DNA of 64,000 nucleotides, taken from positions 62,001 to 126,000 of the forward strand of contig NZ_BDBL01000017.1 of assembly GCF_001612965.1 (NCBI RefSeq), in the 5' to 3' direction. The first letter of the stretch is position 1; every line of letters starts with the position of its first letter. Origin of the DNA: Nocardia kruczakiae NBRC 101016 (GTDB taxonomy: Bacteria; Actinomycetota; Actinomycetes; Mycobacteriales; Mycobacteriaceae). The position numbers and the translations under genes were made by a program. Positions 11,529 through 19,338 of this stretch are shown here, piece by piece. The notes under the pieces were generated by a model that searched no databases, was not told where the DNA came from, and saw only the letters and a list, made by a program, of their open reading frames with translations.

Positions 11529-12503
11529 GTGCTGTCACGCGCGTTTGTGCGACTCGTCGACTTTCTGCCGCTGCCCTCCCTGCGGGTGCAGCGCATCATC
11601 GCGTTGGCGGTGATCCTGTCCCAGGCGGGCATCTCGGTGACCGGCGCCATCGTGCGTGTCACCTCCTCCGGCCTCGGCTGCCCGACCTGGCCGCAATGCT
11701 TCCCCGGCAGTTTCACCCCCACCGCACACGCCGAAGTTCCCGCGATCCACCAAGCGGTGGAATTCTCCAACCGGATGCTCACCTTCGCGGTGACGCTGTG
11801 CGCGGCACTGATCGTGCTCGCCGTGGTCCGGGCGCGGCGGCGGCGCGAGGTCGTGATCTACGCCTGGCTGATGCCCGGCGGCACCGTCCTGCAGGCCGTG
11901 ATCGGCGGGATCACCGTGCGCAGCGGATTGCTGTGGTGGACCGTCTCGGTCCATCTGCTGGCCTCGATGCTCATGGTGTGGCTGGCGACACTGCTGTTCG
12001 CCAAGGTCGGCGAACCCGACGACGGGGTCGACGTGGTCCAGGTCCCGGCGCCGCTGCGCTGGCTGACCGCACTGAGCGCGGTCGCGATGACCGGCACCCT
12101 CATCGCCGGCACCCTGGTGACCGGCGCGGGACCCCATGCCGGGGACAAGAGCACCGAGCGGCCGGTGGCACGCCTGCAGATCGAGATCGTCACCCTGGTG
12201 CACGCCCACGCCGAATTGCTCGTGGCGTATCTCGGGCTGCTGGTCGGCCTCGGCTTCGGACTGGCCGCGGTGGGTATGACCCGCGCGATCCGGGTGCGCC
12301 TGATCGTCGTGATCGCCACGGTCTGCGCCCAGGCGCTGCTCGGCATCGTCCAATACTTCACGCACGTCCCCGCGGCGCTGGTGGTCTTCCACGTCGCCGG
12401 AGCCACCGCGTGCATCGTCGCGACGGCCGCGTTGTGGGCCTCGATGCGCACCCGCGAACAGGTCACCGCGCCCGCCCCCGAAGCAGCCGCCCGCGCCGCC
12501 TGA
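11529..12503 (+). CDS. ctaA: Heme A synthase (CtaA/COX15)
   Basis: Eight-helix membrane enzyme of 324 residues that oxidises heme O to heme A for the aa3 cytochrome oxidase. Heme-ligand histidines are visible at about 74 (AIHQAVEFSNR), 142 (SVHLLAS), 225/227 (VHAHAELL) and 288 (VVFHVAGA). A cysteine pair at 51 and 57 (GLGCPTWPQCFPG) in the first outer loop is typical of the CtaA subgroup with a regulatory disulfide. GTG 11529 lies six bases after TACCAT, so the message may be leaderless. Its partner ctaB lies 9 kb away in this window. Confidence 0.93.
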   Translation: MLSRAFVRLVDFLPLPSLRVQRIIALAVILSQAGISVTGAIVRVTSSGLGCPTWPQCFPGSFTPTAHAEVPAIHQAVEFSNRMLTFAVTLCAALIVLAVVRARRRREVVIYAWLMPGGTVLQAVIGGITVRSGLLWWTVSVHLLASMLMVWLATLLFAKVGEPDDGVDVVQVPAPLRWLTALSAVAMTGTLIAGTLVTGAGPHAGDKSTERPVARLQIEIVTLVHAHAELLVAYLGLLVGLGFGLAAVGMTRAIRVRLIVVIATVCAQALLGIVQYFTHVPAALVVFHVAGATACIVATAALWASMRTREQVTAPAPEAAARAA

Positions 12504-12533
12504 CGCGGGCCCCGCCTCCTTCTGCGCTGACGG

Positions 12534-13592
12534 TTACGCCGGTTTCCGCTCGAGTGCGTCCCAGTCCCGGATCGCGGCACAGCTGCGGCGCGCCATGGCC
12601 GCGAACATCTCGTCCCCGCGCGGGGTGGCGGCACCGTAGGCGGCGCCGAACACCGCGACCAGCGGGCCCTGCACCAGCGCGAACCCGTAATCCTGGCGGC
12701 ACTGCTCCAGCGTGTAATCGGTGACGCCGTAGGAACACAGGGTGCGCCAATAGGTTTCGACGATCGAGTCCTCGTGGGCGCGGCGGATCTCGGGTTCCAG
12801 GGCGGTGGCGACGAAGTAGGACAGATCGCGCGCGGGCAATCCGAGACCGAGGGTCTGCCAGTCGACCGCCCAGACCTCGATCCCGACGCTCTCGCTGTCG
12901 CCGGAGAACATCAGATTGTCCAGGCGGTAGTCGCCGTGCACGGGCGCGAAGCGCTCGGGTGCGGCCAGCAGCCAGTCGGCGATGCCGGGAACGCAGGCGC
13001 GCAACGTCTCGTGATCGGCCGGCGAGAGCCGCTCCCCCAGCCGGTCGATGAAGATTTCCGTTGCGGGACCGTACAATTCGGCCAGAGCTTGCGCCTCGGC
13101 GTCACCGTTGAAGGTCAATCCCTCGATCGCGGGCAGGCCGGGATCGCACCAGCGCGGGCCGTGCAATCCGGCGAGATTACCTACCGCCGCGTGCGCCTGG
13201 GCCACCGTACATCCGGTGAGCTGATCACCTTGGCGAGCGGGGGCGAGGTCGTCGAGCAGGAGGGTGAATTCCGCACCGCCTGCGTCGAATTCGGCGTAAT
13301 GGCATGCGGGCACGCGAACGGATACGGTCGGCGCGATCTCACGGTAGAAGCGGATTTCCTGCCGATAGGCGCCCGCGACCATGGCACGCGCTGCGGGATC
13401 GGCGGCCGGCAGTTTCGCGATCAACCGCCGCGGGGCGCCCTCGCCGCTGATCTCCAGCCGGAATACCGAGCCCATCTGGCCCGTGCCCACCGGCGTCGCG
13501 ATCACCTCACGCACCGGCGTCGACAGCGCCGCCCTCAACCACTGCGGGGTGATCTCGTCGGCGCCGGCCACGATCTTCGCGGTTGCCGTCAT
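12534..13592 (-). CDS. Phosphotransferase of the aminoglycoside/ecdysteroid kinase fold
   Basis: A 352-residue kinase-like protein. The Brenner motif HGDYRLDN lies at about residue 218, followed by VDWQTLGLGLPARDLSYF holding the metal-binding Asp. The N-lobe has GTGQMGSVFRLEI, LIAKLPAAD and a Glu-bearing helix (QEIRFYREIA). ATG 13592 is preceded by GGAGGGAGT; the open frame further up to 13700 is not needed. Relatives near lipid-metabolism genes in actinobacteria have no settled substrate, so drug resistance should not be assumed. A cluster of GGACA/TGTCC repeats lies just upstream. The gene converges on ctaA with 30 bases between stops. Confidence 0.85.
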   Translation of the reverse strand: MTATAKIVAGADEITPQWLRAALSTPVREVIATPVGTGQMGSVFRLEISGEGAPRRLIAKLPAADPAARAMVAGAYRQEIRFYREIAPTVSVRVPACHYAEFDAGGAEFTLLLDDLAPARQGDQLTGCTVAQAHAAVGNLAGLHGPRWCDPGLPAIEGLTFNGDAEAQALAELYGPATEIFIDRLGERLSPADHETLRACVPGIADWLLAAPERFAPVHGDYRLDNLMFSGDSESVGIEVWAVDWQTLGLGLPARDLSYFVATALEPEIRRAHEDSIVETYWRTLCSYGVTDYTLEQCRQDYGFALVQGPLVAVFGAAYGAATPRGDEMFAAMARRSCAAIRDWDALERKPA

Positions 13593-13611
13593 CTGCCCAC
13601 TCCCTCCACCC

Positions 13612-13641
13612 GGACAATCGGCCGGACATGTGTCCGGGACA
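13612..13641. promoter_or_regulatory. GGACA/TGTCC repeat cluster, likely operator
   Basis: Upstream of the phosphotransferase gene are GGACA at 13612-13616, 13624-13628 and 13637-13641 and TGTCC at 13631-13635. The middle pair forms CCGGACA-TG-TGTCCGG (13622-13637). A further GGACA lies at 13662. The layout suits a dimeric repressor such as a TetR protein; no regulator gene is adjacent. Confidence 0.5.
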
Positions 13642-13746
13642 GTAACACGGACGTACCTCCAGGACACCCGAAAGCGAGATCCGGCCGCCCTGAGCGGCAT
13701 CGACCCGCATCGAGCCGTCCCCGGCCCCGGCAGCCATAATTCACCT

Positions 13747-13971
13747 ATGCCGACCTACGCCTACCGCTGCCGGGAATGCACGGAATCGTTCGAATTGACC
13801 CGGCCGATGAGCGAATCCGGCGACCCGGCGGTCTGCCCGGGTGGCCACCGCGACACCGTCAAACTGCTCACCACGGTCGCCCTCACCGGCAAGGCCGCGG
13901 GATCGGGCGCACCGTCCGCACCGCCCGCACCGTCCGGCGGCGGTTGCTGCGGTGGCGGCTGCTGCGGCTGA
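13747..13971 (+). CDS. FmdB-family zinc-ribbon protein
   Basis: A 74-residue protein. The N-terminal half has the FmdB pattern MPTYAYRCRECTESFE, a CxxC, followed by AVCPGGH in place of the usual second CxxC, so one metal ligand may be His. The C-terminal part is a Gly/Ala/Pro linker ending in GGGCCGGGCCG, a cysteine-glycine tail. CATAAT at 13735-13740 ends six bases before ATG, suggesting a leaderless message. Members of this family are thought to be regulatory or metal-binding, but the role is unproven. Confidence 0.88.
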   Translation: MPTYAYRCRECTESFELTRPMSESGDPAVCPGGHRDTVKLLTTVALTGKAAGSGAPSAPPAPSGGGCCGGGCCG

Positions 13972-13977
13972 TCGCGA

Positions 13978-14850
13978 TCAGACGCGGTCGGCGATCAGGG
14001 CGCGCCCCAGTCCGTAGGCGCGGGACTGCCGGGCCGGCACGTCGAGCCGGCGCGCCGCCTCGATCAGCTCGACGTCCGCGGTGACCGTGAGCCCGTAACG
14101 CGTTGTCAGCGCGGCCATTTCCGCGGGCGACCACGCCGACACGTGCGGTTCGTCGGCGAGCGGGTCCCGGGCGCCGGCCAGTCTGCTGTAGAGCCGCATA
14201 CCGGCACGACCGAGTGCGGCTAAGCGGTTCGGGGTGGGATAGGTCGCGATCAATCGGCTGCCGTTCGCGCTGCGCGCGGCGACGACGGCCAGCGTCGATT
14301 CGACCTGCGGCTGCGTGAGATACGGCAGGACACCCTCCCACACCCAGGTGGTCGTCGCGTCCGCGCGATGGCCTGCCTCGGCCAGGCGCGTCCCCAGGTC
14401 GTCGCGGCCGAATTCCACCGGCACATAGGTCAGCGACTTCGCGACCGGAACCAGCGCACCTACCCGTTCGCGCTTGTCCCGTTGCGAGGCAGGATGATCG
14501 ACCTCGAAAACATCGGCGGCGGGTTCGCCGGCCCGCCAGGCCCGTCCGTCGAGTCCGGCGCCGAGCAGTACCAGCTGCGCGGCCGACGCCTCGCGGATCG
14601 CCTCGTCGATGACGACGGTGCGGGTGGCCAGCACGGCGGCCGTGGCCGTGAGCATCTCGAATTCGAGCCGCTCCCGCCAGCCACCGGGGGGATGCTCGGC
14701 TCGCGCGCGCCGCACCGCCGCGCGTTCGTCGTCGTGAAGCAGTTGTGCCGCAATGGGATCCGAGAATCGCCCGATCGCCAGTCGCCCGTCGGCCACGGCC
14801 CGGCCCTGACAGACCAGGACCGCGGTCCGGCTCGCCGCTTTATCCGTCAC
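13978..14850 (-). CDS. SAM-dependent methyltransferase, LCM/TIGR00027 type
   Basis: A 290-residue class I methyltransferase of the group often found in many copies in Nocardia and mycobacteria. SAM-binding features are QLVLLGAGLDGRAWR and ADVFEVDHPASQ, followed by the family stretch WVWEGVLPYLTQPQV. GTG 14850 lies seven bases after CATAAT (on this strand), so it may have its own leaderless transcript. It follows the PheC-like gene by 25 bases. The substrate is unknown; polyketide or lipid carboxyl groups have been proposed for relatives. Confidence 0.9.
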   Translation of the reverse strand: MTDKAASRTAVLVCQGRAVADGRLAIGRFSDPIAAQLLHDDERAAVRRARAEHPPGGWRERLEFEMLTATAAVLATRTVVIDEAIREASAAQLVLLGAGLDGRAWRAGEPAADVFEVDHPASQRDKRERVGALVPVAKSLTYVPVEFGRDDLGTRLAEAGHRADATTTWVWEGVLPYLTQPQVESTLAVVAARSANGSRLIATYPTPNRLAALGRAGMRLYSRLAGARDPLADEPHVSAWSPAEMAALTTRYGLTVTADVELIEAARRLDVPARQSRAYGLGRALIADRV

Positions 14851-14875
14851 CCGGTCGATTATGGTCGCGCGTCGC

Positions 14876-15655
14876 TCAGGCGGTGGCGTGTGGTCCGATC
14901 CATTCCGCGACGCGCCGGTCGACTCCGCCGGTGGCGAGCTGGCTCGCCAGCCAGGAATCGATCATCACCGCGGTCGCGACCTCGTTCTTCGGTAGCAGGA
15001 ACACCTTGCCGAAGGAGTCGAAGGGCGTCTCCGGGTGCAGCACCCGCAGCTCGGGATGCTGCCGCACGCGATAGCGGCCCTCCACCGAATCGGTGACGAA
15101 GACATCCGCGCGACCGGCGACGATCTGGTCGAAAATGGTGACGTTGTCCGGCCATACGGTCAGCTGCGCATGCGGGAAATGCGTGCGGGCGAATTGCTCG
15201 TTGGTGCCGCCGCGGTTGACGATCACCCGTACCTGTGGCTGATCGATCTGCTCGATCGTGGCGTACTTTCCGGCGTCGCCGGCACGCACGATCGGGGTCT
15301 TGCCGTCGGTGCCGTAGCTCAGCGAGAAGTCGGCATAGGCGCGCCGGGCCGCGGCGTCGGAGATTCCGCCGACCGCGAGATCACAAGCGCGCGCGGCGAA
15401 ATCGCTGCCCATCGACGCCCAGGTCGTCGGCACGAACCGCACCTGGCGCCCCAGCAGCTGCGCCATGTCGCGGACCAGGTCGATATCGATGCCTCGGTAG
15501 CCGCCGTGGCCGTCGGTGACCGAATACGGCGGATAATCTCCGGTGGTGCAGACCCGCACGGCGGCGGGGTCCTCGGCTCGCGCCGGTACGACGATCGTCA
15601 GGACCGCGGCCGCACCGGCCGTCGCGGCGGCGATCATCCGATGCCGCAGAGCCAT
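14876..15655 (-). CDS. Exported periplasmic-binding-fold protein resembling cyclohexadienyl dehydratase
   Basis: A 259-residue protein with a signal peptide (cut likely after VVPARA) and no lipobox cysteine, so it should be soluble and secreted. The fold is that of amino-acid-binding proteins (VRVCTTGDYPPYSV, GYRGIDIDLVRDMAQLLG). The stretches YGTDGKTPIVRAGD, VNRGGTNEQFARTHFPHA and PDNVTIFDQIVAGRADVFVT resemble PheC-type cyclohexadienyl dehydratases, which make phenylpyruvate from prephenate. No ABC transporter genes lie beside it, which also speaks for an enzyme. A solute-binding role remains possible. ATG is one base after the stop of the small gene upstream. Confidence 0.75.
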   Translation of the reverse strand: MALRHRMIAAATAGAAAVLTIVVPARAEDPAAVRVCTTGDYPPYSVTDGHGGYRGIDIDLVRDMAQLLGRQVRFVPTTWASMGSDFAARACDLAVGGISDAAARRAYADFSLSYGTDGKTPIVRAGDAGKYATIEQIDQPQVRVIVNRGGTNEQFARTHFPHAQLTVWPDNVTIFDQIVAGRADVFVTDSVEGRYRVRQHPELRVLHPETPFDSFGKVFLLPKNEVATAVMIDSWLASQLATGGVDRRVAEWIGPHATA

Positions 15656-15656
15656 C

Positions 15657-16007
15657 TCAGTTCTCGTTGCGCGCCTTCGGGAACCGGGTCTGATGGGCGA
15701 CCCAGCCGGCCATCCGCGCCCAGTGCCCCTTCGCGGGCGTGGCGGCCGAGCTCAGATCGCGATCCCAGTGCTCGGTTTCGGCGAGGCCGTCGACGGCCTC
15801 GACCACGGCCTTGGCGGTGGCCAGATCCGCGACGACTCGATCGCCGAGCACGCCGTCGGCGCCGACGAGGGTGATGCGGACCCCGATGCGGCCGATCGGC
15901 TGCAGCACGGCCGTACCCGAACCACCGTGGGCGGCGACGAACTTCTTGACCGACTCGACGACGGTGGACGACGGCGCGACCGGGGCCGCGGTGGCGGTTT
16001 CGCTCAT
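15657..16007 (-). CDS. Conserved hypothetical protein, 116 aa
   Basis: A small soluble protein without signal peptide or membrane segment. It starts SETATAAPVAPSS, then VVESVKKFVAAHGGSGTAVL and RIGVRITLVGADG, and ends in a Trp-containing HWARMAGWVAHQ segment. I do not recognise a named domain. In M. tuberculosis the gene Rv1455 lies in the same place, divergent from qor, and this may be its counterpart. ATG 16007 lies seven bases after TAAACT, so the message is probably leaderless. It is followed one base later by the PheC-like gene, suggesting joint transcription. Confidence 0.75.
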   Translation of the reverse strand: MSETATAAPVAPSSTVVESVKKFVAAHGGSGTAVLQPIGRIGVRITLVGADGVLGDRVVADLATAKAVVEAVDGLAETEHWDRDLSSAATPAKGHWARMAGWVAHQTRFPKARNEN

Positions 16008-16089
16008 GGCGTGCAGTTTACCGTCCGGTAGGGACCGCCCGGCCGCCCTACCGGGGTTCGCAGCACACGGGGGTGTAGAACTGAAAGCC

Positions 16090-17055
16090 ATGCGCGCCAT
16101 TCAGGTCAGCGAACACGGTGGTCCCGAAGTGCTCGTCGCGACCGAGGTCGACGACCCTGTCATCGGGCCGAATCAGCTGCTCGTCGATACCGAGGCGGCC
16201 GGTGTCAATTTCATCGACACCTACATCCGCACCGGCACCTATCCGCAGGCGGTTCCCTACATTCCGGGTTCCGAGGGCACGGGCGTGGTCGCCGAGGCCG
16301 GTTCCGAGGTGACCGAATTCACCGTCGGCGATCGGGTCGCGTGGGCGGCGGCGCCGGGTAGCTACGCGGAGAAGGTCGCCGTGGACGCCGCGGTGGCGGT
16401 GGCCGTCCCCGACGGGGTTCCGGCCGCGGTGGCGGCCTCGGCCCTGCTGCAGGGAATGACCGCGCACTACCTGATCGAATCGGTGTACAAGCCGCAGCCC
16501 GGGGAGACGATTCTGGTTCACGCCGGCGCCGGCGGCGTCGGACTCCTGCTGACCCAGCTGGCCGCCGCCCGCGGTATCCGCGTGATCACCACGGTGTCGA
16601 CCGACGCGAAGGAGGAATTGTCCCGCGAGGCGGGCGCCGCGGAGGTGCTGCGCTACGGCGACGACCTCGCCCAGCGGGTGCGCGACCTCACCGACGGGAT
16701 CGGCGTGGCGGCGGTCTACGACGGAGTGGGCGCGGCGACGTTCGAGGCGAGCCTCGCGGCCTTGCGCATCCGCGGCATGCTGGCGCTGTTCGGCGCCGCC
16801 AGCGGTCAGGTGCCGCCGTTCGATCTGCAGCGGCTCAATCCGGCCGGTTCGCTGTTCGTCACCCGTCCGACGCTCGCCCACTACACCCGGGATCGTGACG
16901 AATTGACCTGGCGCGCAGGCGATGTCCTGAACGCTGTCGCCGACGGGACGCTGCGGGTGCGGGTCGGCGCCGAATATCCGCTGACCGAGGCCGCGCAGGC
17001 GCATCGCGATCTGCAGGCCCGCAAGACCACCGGGTCGATCGTGCTGGTGCCGTGA
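16090..17055 (+). CDS. qor: NADPH:quinone oxidoreductase (zinc-free MDR family)
   Basis: A 321-residue medium-chain dehydrogenase of the Qor type that reduces quinones or other enones with NADPH. It opens MRAIQVSEHGGPEVL and has GVNFIDTYIRTGTYP, YIPGSEGTGVV and the Rossmann loop HAGAGGVGLLLTQLAAARG. The zinc ligands of alcohol dehydrogenases are absent. The frame is open from 15739, but ATG 16090 is the family start. M. tuberculosis Rv1454c (qor) holds the same place. Its stop is only four bases from the convergent TetR gene. Confidence 0.93.
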   Translation: MRAIQVSEHGGPEVLVATEVDDPVIGPNQLLVDTEAAGVNFIDTYIRTGTYPQAVPYIPGSEGTGVVAEAGSEVTEFTVGDRVAWAAAPGSYAEKVAVDAAVAVAVPDGVPAAVAASALLQGMTAHYLIESVYKPQPGETILVHAGAGGVGLLLTQLAAARGIRVITTVSTDAKEELSREAGAAEVLRYGDDLAQRVRDLTDGIGVAAVYDGVGAATFEASLAALRIRGMLALFGAASGQVPPFDLQRLNPAGSLFVTRPTLAHYTRDRDELTWRAGDVLNAVADGTLRVRVGAEYPLTEAAQAHRDLQARKTTGSIVLVP

Positions 17056-17059
17056 GCGG

Positions 17060-17680
17060 TCAGTAGTCGCGGCCGGTGAGCCCCCGGTAGACGAACCGGG
17101 TCAGCCCGGCCACCGCCTGCTCGTCGTCGAGCGCGAGCACGCCCTCCTCCACTGCCTCCAGCAACGCCCGCACCAGCAGGAACATCATCGCGACGCTGAC
17201 CTCGGGCGTGCTGGGCAGGCGGAGTCCGGCGGTCTCGAAACCGTCGACGTGGTCGACCACCTCGTCGAGTTGACCGGCGGTGAATCGACTGGTCAGCCGC
17301 GCGAAGTCCTCGTCGACGAGCGCCGCCTGCGTCACCGCTCGCAGCACCGGCCAATGCCGGCGCGCATAGTGCCAGTACTGCTCGATATGGAATTCGACGG
17401 CCTGCGGCTTGGTGAAATCGGGATCGTGCGCGCCCGCCCCGGCGGAGGTGTCCCCTTCGGCCGCGAAGTCCTCCAGTAGCGCCTGGAGCAGCTGTTCCTT
17501 ACCGGCGAAGTGGTTGTAGAACGATCCCGCCGCCCGGCCGGCCGCCGCGGTGATGTCGGTGATCTTGGTGTTCAGGTAGCCGCGCTCGGCGAACAGCCGC
17601 CGGGCGGCGTCCTTGAGCGCCTGCTCGGTTTCCGCGGACCGCTGCTTGCGACTGCCGGCCTGCTCATGTCCGGTCGCCAT
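17060..17680 (-). CDS. TetR-family repressor
   Basis: A 206-residue regulator with the N-terminal TetR helix-turn-helix (ALKDAARRLFAERGYLNTKI, then DITAAAGRAAGSFYNHFAGK) and a ligand-binding C-terminal domain. ATG 17680 is chosen over 17710 because AAGGAGG precedes it. It diverges from the FAD monooxygenase gene, and a palindrome in the spacer is its likely operator, so it probably controls itself and that enzyme. The ligand is unknown. Confidence 0.92.
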   Translation of the reverse strand: MATGHEQAGSRKQRSAETEQALKDAARRLFAERGYLNTKITDITAAAGRAAGSFYNHFAGKEQLLQALLEDFAAEGDTSAGAGAHDPDFTKPQAVEFHIEQYWHYARRHWPVLRAVTQAALVDEDFARLTSRFTAGQLDEVVDHVDGFETAGLRLPSTPEVSVAMMFLLVRALLEAVEEGVLALDDEQAVAGLTRFVYRGLTGRDY

Positions 17681-17715
17681 CACCACCTCCTTGACTCCGA
17701 ACATTATCAACCCAT

Positions 17716-17748
17716 ACTGAATTCTAATTCAGTGAAACTCGATTCAGT
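17716..17748. promoter_or_regulatory. Palindromic operator between TetR and monooxygenase genes
   Basis: The 18-bp palindrome ACTGAATT-ct-AATTCAGT occupies 17716-17733. The half-site ATTCAGT recurs at 17742-17748, 15 bases on. It lies in a markedly A/T-rich spacer between divergent genes, 36 bases from the TetR start and 27 from the monooxygenase start. Confidence 0.75.
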
Positions 17749-17759
17749 TAGAGGTTGTC

Positions 17760-19193
17760 ATGACCCGCACAGTTCTCATCGTCGGAGCCGGCCCGACCGG
17801 ACTCACGCTCGCCATCGACCTGGCCCGCCGTGGGGTCGACGTACGCATCGTGGACAAGGCCACCACTCCGTTCACCGGATCCCGGGGCGACGGCATCCAG
17901 CCCCGCACGCTGGAGGTGTTCGACGATCTCGGCGTGCTCGACGCCGTCCTCGCGGCGGGAACTCCCACTCCCCTCATGCGCGCCTACCTCGACGGCACGC
18001 TGGTGGCCGAACGCCGGATGAGCGAATCCCGCGCGGCGAGCCCGGCCGTGCCGTATCCGAATCCATGGGTGCTGGGGCAATCCGACACCGAGCGACTGCT
18101 GCGCGACCGCCTCGCGGAATTCGGTGTGCGCGTCGAATTCGGTACCGCCCTGGCCGGTTTCACCCAGGACGCCGACGAGGTGCGAGCCACATTGACCGGA
18201 CCCGGCGGCACCGAAAACGTCGCGGAGCGGTATCTGATCGGGGCGGACGGCGGCGCCGGAACCGTGCGGCGCACGCTGGGAATCCCGTTCGAGGGAACCA
18301 CCGACGAGTCGATTCGCATGCTGCTCGGCGACGTCCCGGTCGACGCGCTCGATCACGACTTCGGATACTGGTTCGCCACCGCCGCGACACCCACCGCGGG
18401 AGTCGCGTTGACGCCGCTGCCCGGCGGCCGGCTGTTCCAGTTCGCGGCCCCGCTCGGAGACGATCCGCGGCCCACCCGCGCGGTCCTGCAGGAACGGCTG
18501 GACCGGGTGAGCGGGCGCACCGATCTCACCGTCGGGGAACCGGTGTGGTCGACGGTGTGGCGGCCCAATATCCGGCTGGCGCAACGGTTCCGGTCCGGCC
18601 GCGTGTTCCTGGCGGGCGACGCGGCACACGTGCATCCGCCCACGGGTGGGCAGGGGATGAACACCGGCATTCAGGACGCCTACAACCTGGGCTGGAAACT
18701 GGCCGCCGCGGTGGGCGGCGATCCCGGCCCGCTCGAGACCTACGAGTCCGAGCGCCGCGCGGTCGCTCGGCGAGTGCTCGGCCTGAGTACGGCCCTGCTC
18801 GACAAACACCTGGAGGGACACGAGGACGCGATGAATCGCGGCGCCGAGACCCATCAACTCGACATCAGCTATCGCGATGCGTCCGACGCCGCCGGGCTCA
18901 CCGCGGGCGACCGGGCGCCCGACGCCCCGCTGCAGCGCGGTGACGGTAGTGCGCTGCGCCTGTTCGACCTGTTCCGGGGCCCGCACGCGACCCGCCTGAC
19001 GTTCGGCACACCGGCCGGAATCTCGGAAGACGCCGGGGTGCGGGCGTATTCGATCGTCGCGCCCGGCTATCGGCCCGAACCCGGGCAGTTGATCGCGGTC
19101 GACGGCCACGCCTTCACCGATTATGCCGCCACCGCGGGCACGCAGGTGCTGGTGCGCCCGGACGGATACCTCGCCTGGCATCGGCAGGGGTGA
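17760..19193 (+). CDS. FAD-dependent monooxygenase (group A hydroxylase)
   Basis: A 477-residue flavoprotein hydroxylase. The FAD dinucleotide motif VLIVGAGPTGLTLAIDLARR is at the N-terminus, the GADGG-type motif is YLIGADGGAGTVRRTLGIPF, and the second FAD motif is GRVFLAGDAAHVHPPTGGQG with NLGWKLAA. Such enzymes hydroxylate aromatic rings or, in Nocardia, antibiotics such as rifampicin; this one is not close enough by eye to claim the latter. The C-terminal thioredoxin-like segment typical of aromatic hydroxylases is present. AGAGG precedes ATG. Control by the divergent TetR gene is likely. Confidence 0.9.
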   Translation: MTRTVLIVGAGPTGLTLAIDLARRGVDVRIVDKATTPFTGSRGDGIQPRTLEVFDDLGVLDAVLAAGTPTPLMRAYLDGTLVAERRMSESRAASPAVPYPNPWVLGQSDTERLLRDRLAEFGVRVEFGTALAGFTQDADEVRATLTGPGGTENVAERYLIGADGGAGTVRRTLGIPFEGTTDESIRMLLGDVPVDALDHDFGYWFATAATPTAGVALTPLPGGRLFQFAAPLGDDPRPTRAVLQERLDRVSGRTDLTVGEPVWSTVWRPNIRLAQRFRSGRVFLAGDAAHVHPPTGGQGMNTGIQDAYNLGWKLAAAVGGDPGPLETYESERRAVARRVLGLSTALLDKHLEGHEDAMNRGAETHQLDISYRDASDAAGLTAGDRAPDAPLQRGDGSALRLFDLFRGPHATRLTFGTPAGISEDAGVRAYSIVAPGYRPEPGQLIAVDGHAFTDYAATAGTQVLVRPDGYLAWHRQG

Positions 19194-19338
19194 CCCGCCG
19201 ACGACCCGGGCGCACCGATGGTGGATGATCTGTGCTGCCGCCCAAGCCGATTCGCCCGCTTCGCCGTACCGTCGTACGGTGGTCGGGCGGTCGCTCGGGG
19301 CGGCCGGCAGAACAGGCATCGGTCAGGGGTTGATCCAG

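Noticed and set aside
12534-13592. The phosphotransferase as an aminoglycoside resistance gene
   Set aside because: The kinase fold is shared by many non-resistance enzymes and nothing in the sequence or setting points to antibiotics.
17760-19193. The FAD monooxygenase as rifampicin monooxygenase (Rox)
   Set aside because: Only the general group A motifs agree; the N-terminal and middle parts differ from the Nocardia Rox sequence as I recall it.
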